Positions 14,521 to 19,278 of a DNA stretch of 19,278 bases are shown in pieces; position 1 is the stretch's first letter, and every line of letters starts with the position of its first letter. The DNA is from an uncultured Clostridia bacterium (GTDB lineage: Bacteria; Bacillota; Clostridia; RGIG6154): positions 1 through 19,278 of the forward strand of contig CAKSDT010000025.1 in NCBI GenBank assembly GCA_934446135.1, given 5' to 3'. A program made the position numbers and the translations under genes. Below the pieces are notes generated by a model. It was not told where the DNA came from. It did not search any database and saw nothing but the letters and a program-made list of their open reading frames with translations.

Positions 14521-15279
14521 TTACAGTTTTTCAGTTAGTTCTTGGGAAAGTTTGCGATATGCCGCACACCCTGTGGCTGCCGGGTCAAAAACATTTATCG
14601 GTTCTCCGAAACTCGGTGCTTCCGAAAGTCTTACATTTCTCGGTATAATGCTTTTTAAAACCTTATTTCCGAAAACTCTTTTTACTTCATCAACAACCTG
14701 AATAGAAAGGTTTGTTCTTCCGTCAAACATTGTCATAACAATGCCTTCAATTTCAAGTTTGTTATTATAAGTTTTTTTAACCAGATTAACAGTGTTGGTA
14801 AGTTGTGCAACACCCTCTAATGCGTAATATTCACATTGAATCGGTATAATTACCGAATTTGCGGCAACAAGGGCGTTGAGTGTTACTATTCCGAGTGACG
14901 GAGGGCAGTCTATAAAAATATAATCATAATCGTCTTTTACGGCTGAAAGTGCTTTTTTAAGCACAAATTCTCTTTCCTGTGCCGAAATAAGTTCAATTTC
15001 CGCACCGGCAAGCGAAATATCTGCCGGGACAACCGACAAATCGAAATATTTTGTTTTCGTTACTGCCTCTTTAATGTTAACACTGTTTACCAATACATCA
15101 TAAATTGTATTACCGATACCTTTTTCGACACCGAATCCGCTTGTAGTATTGCCTTGCGGGTCAGCATCGACAACAAGCACTTTATATTTAAGTTCAGCAA
15201 CGCAGGAAGCGAGGTTTACAACAGTTGTTGTTTTGCCTACTCCGCCTTTCTGATTTGCAACTGCAATGATTTTTGACAT
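14521..15279 (-). CDS. parA: ParA/Soj-family chromosome-partitioning ATPase
   Basis: A 252-residue P-loop ATPase of the Soj type. The deviant Walker A motif is QKGGVGKTTT (residues 10-19, signature lysine K11). VVDADPQGN (37-44) is the A' region, and YIFIDCPPSLG (120-130) is Walker B. The last third carries the conserved TMFDGRTNLS and IPRNVRLSEAPSFG motifs. In this family ATP-bound dimers coat DNA nonspecifically, and ParB stimulates release to move plasmid or chromosomal origins. The start has GAGGT upstream and a promoter at 15325-15353. The gene has no N-terminal DNA-binding extension and resembles chromosomal Soj. No parB follows; the downstream DNA is the repeat region. No parS-like TGTTTCACGTGAAACA was seen in the window. 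Confidence 0.95.
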   Translation of the reverse strand: MSKIIAVANQKGGVGKTTTVVNLASCVAELKYKVLVVDADPQGNTTSGFGVEKGIGNTIYDVLVNSVNIKEAVTKTKYFDLSVVPADISLAGAEIELISAQEREFVLKKALSAVKDDYDYIFIDCPPSLGIVTLNALVAANSVIIPIQCEYYALEGVAQLTNTVNLVKKTYNNKLEIEGIVMTMFDGRTNLSIQVVDEVKRVFGNKVLKSIIPRNVRLSEAPSFGEPINVFDPAATGCAAYRKLSQELTEKL

Positions 15280-15324
15280 AATTTACCTCACAAAACCAAA
15301 TAAAATTCTTCTGAAATACAACTA

Positions 15325-15353
15325 AGTATACCATATATAACAGGAAAAAGCAA
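15325..15353 (-). promoter_or_regulatory. Probable promoter of parA
   Basis: On the minus strand TTGCTT (15353-15348) and TATACT (15330-15325) lie 17 bases apart, with TG one base before the -10. Transcription would begin about 40 bases before the start codon. Confidence 0.6.
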
Positions 15354-15377
15354 ATTAATATAAAAGTAACTCCTTTG

Positions 15378-15396
15378 TAATGTTACTGTAACATTA
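15378..15396. promoter_or_regulatory. Perfect 19-bp palindrome, candidate operator
   Basis: TAATGTTAC-T-GTAACATTA is a perfect 9-bp dyad around one central base in the divergent gap between parA and the small exported-protein gene. A likely -10 (TATATT, 15403-15408) lies just downstream and no good -35 is visible. The palindrome overlaps the -35 position (TGTTAC, 15381-15386). This fits a repressor or activator site for the plus-strand operon. The inner ATGT/ACAT halves recall PadR-type operators, but the spacing is not exact and no regulator gene is adjacent. Confidence 0.6.
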
Positions 15397-15448
15397 GTAT
15401 GTTATATTGTATTTAGTTAAAAGTATATATTTTGGAGGTGGATAGTAA

Positions 15449-15892
15449 ATGAAGAGATTTTTGGGTTCGTTGATTCTTGCGGTGATGCTTCTTACAGTAC
15501 CGTCGGTTTGTTTTGCGGCTCCTTCTTCATTGCCGGCTTCTGTTTCTCTCAGCCAGTCGGGGCTTATCACAGTTACCAATCCGCCGTCATTTTCATCAAC
15601 CACTCAGAAAGGTGTTGTTTTCTGCGGTTACGGCACGCAGGGCACCACTGTTACGATTTATGAATATAACAGTCAGACGGGTACATATCTTCCCGTAAAC
15701 GGAGGAAGCGTTTCTATAAATGCGTCAGGGGTTTTCTGGAAGAAGATTGATTTAAGCGGCGGTTATCATAAAGTCATACTTTATGCACAAAAAGGTGACA
15801 AGACACAGGCAGTGAAAAGAGAAATCAACATTTTAAGTCCTAACATTGCCGACAGGATGAAAAGTTACACCGTAAACATTAAAAAGTTTTAA
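15449..15892 (+). CDS. Small exported protein of unknown family
   Basis: A 147-residue protein with a clear signal peptide (MKRFLGSLILAVMLLTVPSVCFA, cleavage probably after residue 23) and GGAGGTGG about 9 bases upstream of the ATG. The mature part is about 120 residues, rich in Ser, Thr and Gly. The pattern GTTVTIYEYNSQTGTYLPV ... GVFWKKIDL ... GYHKVILYAQKGDKTQ resembles an Ig-like or big-type beta-sandwich domain. I do not recognise a named family. The C-terminus is basic (SYTVNIKKF) and has no wall anchor. Its stop overlaps the ribosome binding site of the YycH-like gene, so the two are translationally linked and may act together outside the cell. Expression is probably controlled through the palindrome at 15378-15396. 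Confidence 0.85.
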   Translation: MKRFLGSLILAVMLLTVPSVCFAAPSSLPASVSLSQSGLITVTNPPSFSSTTQKGVVFCGYGTQGTTVTIYEYNSQTGTYLPVNGGSVSINASGVFWKKIDLSGGYHKVILYAQKGDKTQAVKREINILSPNIADRMKSYTVNIKKF

Positions 15893-15904
15893 GGAGTAAG
15901 TGCT

Positions 15905-17308
15905 TTGACTCACGGAAAAATCAAAACTGCTCTTTTAACGGTTCTGATTGCGAGCAGTATAGTACTTTCAATTCAAATATGGACTTCAGAGAAATTGTGG
16001 CCGGAAGGCTATGATTTCTTTTCTGTATCCCCGAAAAATTTTGTTTCAGTGCTGTTGGGGCGTGACACTGCACCTGAACAGTCTGTAAATATTAGGGTTA
16101 CGGGTGCATTAGACAGTGTGTTTTCTCCCCGTACGGTTATGCTTTCATATAATGACGGCAGAGTTTCATACAGTGCATTTCAGGGACAGGGAAAAAACAT
16201 AGCGGAACAAATAAACGGGGTTTTATATACTTCATTTTTGGGTGAAATTCAATCCTGTTCGGAAACAGAATGGCAAAATGCACTCAAAGACAGAAATCTT
16301 TACGCAGATTACAATGTTTCTGTAGGTTTTTCAGAAATGAGTTCTTTTCTCGGCATTAAAAAGGATTTTGAAAACAGGAAGTTTGACAAAGCGGTGATAC
16401 TGCCGTTTTCTGACGGAAACTCGGTTAAGGTTTATTTCAGGGATTCGGATAATGAAACATATTATAAATGTTCTCCTAAGTATGATTCCAAAAACATTGA
16501 AAATATCTTTATAACTTTGGCATCGGGCAATATGCTTAACCTTTCGTACGCCTATGAACTCAATCTTGATAAAAAACTCACGGGAGAAAATGAAGTACAT
16601 CAGAAAGTTTTGATGGAATCTTATGTCCTTCTTCCGCTGGATGATGTTAAAATGTCGGAAATATCCCCCATAGTTCCCGATATTTCGGACGAGACCCATA
16701 TGAAAAATATTGCCAAAGCGTTAAAATTCAATCTTTTAACATCAAAAAGGTACACTCAGACCGACACGAAAGATATTTATATAAACTCCGGAGCATCGAT
16801 AGCCGCCGCAAAAAACGGTTATTTTGAATATCAGGCATCTGAAGAAAATTCGGGAATTACAGTTTCTTCGGATAATGATTTTTCCGGTGCCGCAGCCTCT
16901 GCTGCAGAAATAATAGACGATATACTTTCAAATTTTGAAATATCCGATGATGTAAGGCTTTATATAAATTCTCCGCTTATTTCGGGCGGTGAAGAAAGTA
17001 CGCTTTATTTTGATTACTTTTTTGCCGGCGACCCTGTTGATATGGGAGATGGCAGGCACGGATGCGAAATAAAAATATCAAGGGGAAAAATAACATCTGT
17101 TAAAATGTATATAAGAGATTTCAAAAAAATCTCAGACGGAAACCCGGTAAGTCCCTTAAGTGTAATTGACAAACTCTATACAATGAACGACGGAAAAGAT
17201 GTTGTGATAGACAGTTTGCACCTGGGATATGAATATCAAAAGGGAAAAATGCCGCTTAACTGGTTTGCAAAAGTAAACGGCGAAAACACTATAATAAAAA
17301 TCGAGTAA
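15905..17308 (+). CDS. YycH-like membrane-anchored extracytoplasmic protein
   Basis: A 467-residue protein starting with TTG, placed 8 bases after AAGGAG (15891-15896), which overlaps the preceding stop codon. Residues about 5-27 (KIKTALLTVLIASSIVLSIQIWT) form a single N-terminal membrane anchor. This, the following acidic/aromatic stretch and the overall length (about 455 in Bacillus subtilis) match YycH. YycH, with YycI, binds and restrains the WalK (YycG) sensor kinase that controls cell-wall metabolism. The rest is predicted to lie outside the membrane and contains many alternating beta/polar segments. Normally yycH sits in walR-walK-yycH-yycI; here none of those neighbours is present, and the partner gene is the small exported protein. 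The 3' end overlaps spmB by 20 bases on the opposite strand. The family call rests mainly on the N-terminus and layout. Confidence 0.6.
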   Translation: MTHGKIKTALLTVLIASSIVLSIQIWTSEKLWPEGYDFFSVSPKNFVSVLLGRDTAPEQSVNIRVTGALDSVFSPRTVMLSYNDGRVSYSAFQGQGKNIAEQINGVLYTSFLGEIQSCSETEWQNALKDRNLYADYNVSVGFSEMSSFLGIKKDFENRKFDKAVILPFSDGNSVKVYFRDSDNETYYKCSPKYDSKNIENIFITLASGNMLNLSYAYELNLDKKLTGENEVHQKVLMESYVLLPLDDVKMSEISPIVPDISDETHMKNIAKALKFNLLTSKRYTQTDTKDIYINSGASIAAAKNGYFEYQASEENSGITVSSDNDFSGAAASAAEIIDDILSNFEISDDVRLYINSPLISGGEESTLYFDYFFAGDPVDMGDGRHGCEIKISRGKITSVKMYIRDFKKISDGNPVSPLSVIDKLYTMNDGKDVVIDSLHLGYEYQKGKMPLNWFAKVNGENTIIKIE

Positions 17309-17807
17309 CAACGCAGGCAATAACCATACCCGTAAAATCGGCAATCAAGGCACACGGCAAAGTGTGTCTTGTTTTTGTTATATTAACACATCCGTAATAA
17401 ACCGCAATTGTATAAAATGTGGTTTCGGTAGACCCCATCATTACACTTGCACATTTTCCTATATAAGAATCTGCACCGTATGTAGATAAAATATCCGACA
17501 AAATTCCGAGTGAACCGCTGCCCGAAACAGGACGCATCATAAAAAGCGGAAACACTTCTTTCGGAACACTTAAAACTTTAAGCATCGGTTCGGCAAGGTT
17601 TGAAACAAAAGAAAGGACGCCTGATTCTTTCAGCATATATACAGAAACCATAAGTCCCAAAAGCGACGGAAATATTTTAAAGACGGTTATCATTCCATCT
17701 TTTGCTCCGCTTGTAAAACAGTCAAATATTTTAACTTTATTAAAAAGTCCCGATATAATTATTGCCGCCATTATTAACGGAACGCTTAAAACCCCAATCA
17801 TTTCCAT
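17289..17807 (-). CDS. spmB: Spore maturation protein B
   Basis: A 172-residue membrane protein from the ATG at 17807. The frame is open to a TTG at 17831 (180 residues), but the ATG has AGGAAGG 9 bases upstream. It also lies directly after the spmA stop (17814-17812), and the family start (MEMIGVLSVPLIMAA) aligns there. Characteristic segments are GAKDGMITVFKIFPSLLGLM, RPVSGSGSLGILSDI and GSTETTFYTIAVYYG, which mark the nucleoside-recognition (Gate) domain of SpmB. With SpmA it is needed for spore-core dehydration and heat resistance in Bacillus and Clostridium. Whether it transports something is unsettled. It forms an operon with spmA and ends inside the 3' end of the yycH-like gene on the other strand. 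Confidence 0.93.
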   Translation of the reverse strand: MEMIGVLSVPLIMAAIIISGLFNKVKIFDCFTSGAKDGMITVFKIFPSLLGLMVSVYMLKESGVLSFVSNLAEPMLKVLSVPKEVFPLFMMRPVSGSGSLGILSDILSTYGADSYIGKCASVMMGSTETTFYTIAVYYGCVNITKTRHTLPCALIADFTGMVIACVVTRFLL

Positions 17808-17811
17808 AGCG

Positions 17812-18387
17812 TCAGCCCTTCCTCTTTTCAATCATACTTAAAGCCGTAAAACCTATAATGCAGGCAAGAAGAGAAGAAATCCAGACGGCAGGAGTTATTA
17901 TAAAGGGGTCCTTTGAACCGGCACTCATCCTGAGAGCAAAAACCGTAGTCGGTATCAACTGAATTGATGCAGTATTTATAAGAACAAACCGGCACATTGA
18001 ATTTGTAGCCGTTTTTTTATCGTAATTTTCCTTTTGAAGTTCTTCCATTGCCTTAAGTCCCAGAGGTGTTGCGGCATTTCCTATTCCCAAAATATTTGCC
18101 GTTATATTCATCAAAACGGCCGATTTTGCCTTTTCGCTTTTAATCTCGGGAAAAAGCAGTCTTATTACGGGATTTAAAAGTTTTTCGAGTTTTTCGGTAA
18201 GCCCCGATTTTACGGCAATTTCCATCATTCCTGTCCAGAAACACATAATTCCGCCTATTGAAACAAGCATTTCAACCGTTTTTGCCGCACCGGTAACTCC
18301 TGCTGACGACACTGTGCTTATATTCCCGTTTATCATTCCGGCAGCAAGAGAAATTAAAATAAAAAACCCCCATAAATAGTTCATCAT
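17812..18387 (-). CDS. spmA: Spore maturation protein A
   Basis: A 191-residue membrane protein, MMNYLWGFFILISLAAGMINGN onward, with about five hydrophobic segments. The family motifs GGIMCFWTGMMEIAVKSGL, NITANILGIGNAATPLGLKAM and FVLINTASIQLIPTT are present. Its length is typical. The start is supported only by a weak GGGTGA site; the second codon is also ATG and is an equally possible start. It is the first gene of the spmA-spmB pair, with about 4 bases between the spmA stop and the likely spmB start. A sigma-E-like promoter lies just upstream. Its presence indicates a lineage that forms endospores or descends from one that did. Confidence 0.93.
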   Translation of the reverse strand: MMNYLWGFFILISLAAGMINGNISTVSSAGVTGAAKTVEMLVSIGGIMCFWTGMMEIAVKSGLTEKLEKLLNPVIRLLFPEIKSEKAKSAVLMNITANILGIGNAATPLGLKAMEELQKENYDKKTATNSMCRFVLINTASIQLIPTTVFALRMSAGSKDPFIITPAVWISSLLACIIGFTALSMIEKRKG

Positions 18388-18403
18388 AAATCTTCACCCG
18401 TAA

Positions 18404-18431
18404 ATTTTATGCCAAAGACTGTATAAATATG
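18404..18431 (-). promoter_or_regulatory. Candidate sigma-E (sporulation) promoter of spmA
   Basis: On the minus strand CATATT (18431-18426) and CATAAAAT (18411-18404) are 14 bases apart, close to the Bacillus sigma-E pattern (CATATT, 13-15 bases, CATAnnnT). Against it, the predicted transcript would start only about 10 bases before the start codon and would cut into the weak ribosome binding site. Confidence 0.4.
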
Positions 18432-18460
18432 TTGAAATATTTTTATGAATGTGTTATACT
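18432..18460 (+). promoter_or_regulatory. Sigma-A-like promoter of upp
   Basis: TTGAAA (18432-18437) and TATACT (18455-18460) are separated by 17 bases, about 35 bases upstream of the upp start. The region abuts the candidate spmA promoter on the other strand. Confidence 0.7.
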
Positions 18461-18495
18461 TATACGGAAAAAATAATGAACGGAGCGTGTAACAA

Positions 18496-19125
18496 ATGAG
18501 TAAACTTCATGTAATTGACCACCCGATGATTCAGCACAAACTTACGCTTATGCGTCAGACAGGAACAAGTTCTAAAGACTTCAGAGAACTTTTGGACGAA
18601 ATTGCAATGCTTATGACTTACGAAATTACAAGAGAACTTCCCCTCAAAAAAGTCGAGATTGAAACGCCCATATGCAAAACTCAGCAAAATGTTATAGACG
18701 GTATGAAACTTTGTATCGTGCCGATTTTAAGAGCAGGACTCGGAATGGTTGACGGTATTTTAAAACTTATTCCGACAGCAAGAGTAGGTCACATCGGTCT
18801 TTACCGCGACCCTGTAACTGCAGAACCTATCGAATACTACTGCAAACTTCCGAACAAAATCGAACAGAGAGAAATAATTGTTGTAGACCCCATGCTTGCA
18901 ACAGGCGGAAGTGCCATTGCCGCAATCGATATGATTTAATTAAGAGGCGGCTCAAATATCAAACTTATGAACCTTATCGCCGCTCCCGAAGGTGTTGAAG
19001 AAGTTCAGAAGGCTCATCCTGATGTTGATATTTATGTAGCCGGTGTTGATGAATACTTAAACGAACATAAATATATCGTTCCGGGATTGGGAGATGCCGG
19101 AGACAGAATATTCGGCACTAAATAA
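18496..19125 (+). pseudogene. upp: Uracil phosphoribosyltransferase gene with one in-frame stop
   Basis: The frame encodes a complete UPRT of 209 codons, interrupted only by TAA at codon 148 (18937-18939). UPRT joins uracil to PRPP to make UMP in pyrimidine salvage. Codons 1-147 hold the conserved PILRAGLGMVDGIL (76-89) and the PRPP-binding loop VVDPMLATGGSA (129-140). After the stop the same frame continues with NIKLMNLIAAPEGVEEVQKAHPDVD and ends with the family C-terminus PGLGDAGDRIFGTK, which forms the uracil site. A truncated 147-residue product would lack that site. There is no frameshift, and both halves keep normal conservation. The start has GGAG at 18482-18485, a normal promoter precedes it, and a terminator follows. 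A codon AAA, GAA or CAA changed to TAA by one base, or a sequencing error, would explain it. TAA is used as a normal stop by neighbouring genes. Confidence 0.9.
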
Positions 19126-19156
19126 CAAAATTAACTAAGAACAATAGGTACGGAAA

Positions 19157-19200
19157 ACAAAAATAGCAGCAAAATGAAATCATTTTGCTGCTATTTTTGT
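19157..19200 (+). terminator. Strong terminator hairpin after upp
   Basis: A perfect 20-bp stem (19157-19176 with 19181-19200) with an AAAT loop, AT-rich at the base so that the descending arm ends in CTATTTTTGT. It lies about 30 bases after the final upp stop and is followed at once by the second copy of the hairpin element. Confidence 0.8.
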
Positions 19201-19256
19201 GTCGATAAACCTGTCGACACGCTAAAGACTTCGAAAAGGGAAGGTCAATTTGCCGA
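19199..19256 (+). repeat. Intergenic hairpin element, copy B
   Basis: GTGTCGA (19199-19205) and TCGACAC (19214-19220) form the hairpin. TTCGAAAA (19230-19237), AAGGTC (19241-19246) and TGCCGA (19251-19256) follow, the same order as in copy A at 8128-8203. GTCGATAAAyCTrTCGACA is shared by both copies, with compensating or tolerated changes in the loop. The element may continue past the right edge of the window. Confidence 0.6.
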
Positions 19257-19278
19257 ACATAAATTCGTCGGCGTATGT

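Noticed and set aside
15394..15603. Minus-strand ORF covering the small exported-protein gene
   Set aside because: It is antisense to a gene with a signal peptide and a strong ribosome binding site, and has no coding features of its own.
17808..17831. Earlier TTG start for spmB, overlapping spmA
   Set aside because: The ATG at 17807 has a better-spaced ribosome binding site and matches the usual family start.
18937..18939. Genetic code change with TAA as a sense codon
   Set aside because: TAA is the natural end of several genes here, including upp itself, the small exported protein and the YycH-like gene, and no other conserved gene is interrupted by TAA.

Overview
The window looks like chromosome from an anaerobic, low-GC, Gram-positive, spore-forming Clostridia-type Bacillota, probably a gut resident. 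The reasons are AT-rich intergenic DNA with strong AGGAGG-type ribosome binding sites, two SLH-domain surface proteins, a spmA-spmB sporulation pair, an upp gene and a choloylglycine (bile salt) hydrolase. No genus can be named from the sequence alone, and no rRNA, tRNA, CRISPR array or intact transposon was seen.

Left part (1-8071): the 5' end of an exported protein leaves the left edge on the minus strand and is divergent from an EamA-type transporter. The transporter converges, stop against stop, with a MerR-family regulator. The regulator is divergent from a 1983-residue exported protein with beta-helix regions, three InlB-type repeats and three C-terminal SLH domains. The two genes share an intergenic region where their -10 boxes merge in one palindrome. 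The surface gene's promoter has the long 19-bp spacer typical of MerR-activated promoters.

Middle (8072-13680): a two-hairpin intergenic element is followed by four minus-strand genes. These are an S-layer-type protein with N-terminal SLH domains and C-terminal Cys-rich repeats, a bile salt hydrolase-like enzyme, and a two-gene unit of a DUF2085 membrane protein and a zinc-ribbon membrane protein. The S-layer gene has two tandem sigma-A-like promoters.

Repeat region (13681-14520): a 5'-truncated acetyltransferase remnant is followed by three 113-bp tandem repeats, nested inverted repeats and a duplicated copy of the parA 3' end. A soj/ParA-type ATPase gene follows with no parB in view. It is divergent from a two-gene plus-strand unit: a small exported protein and a YycH-like membrane-anchored protein. 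A perfect 19-bp palindrome sits over that unit's promoter region.

Right part (17289-19278): spmB and spmA (minus) are tail to tail with the yycH-like gene. The divergent upp gene encodes a well-conserved uracil phosphoribosyltransferase interrupted by one in-frame TAA at codon 148, with the reading frame otherwise intact to codon 209. A strong terminator and a second copy of the two-hairpin intergenic element close the window.

The observations that most merit a second look are the interrupted upp, the 113-bp repeat and nested-palindrome region beside the orphan parA, the recurring two-hairpin element, and the MerR/SLH divergent promoter.
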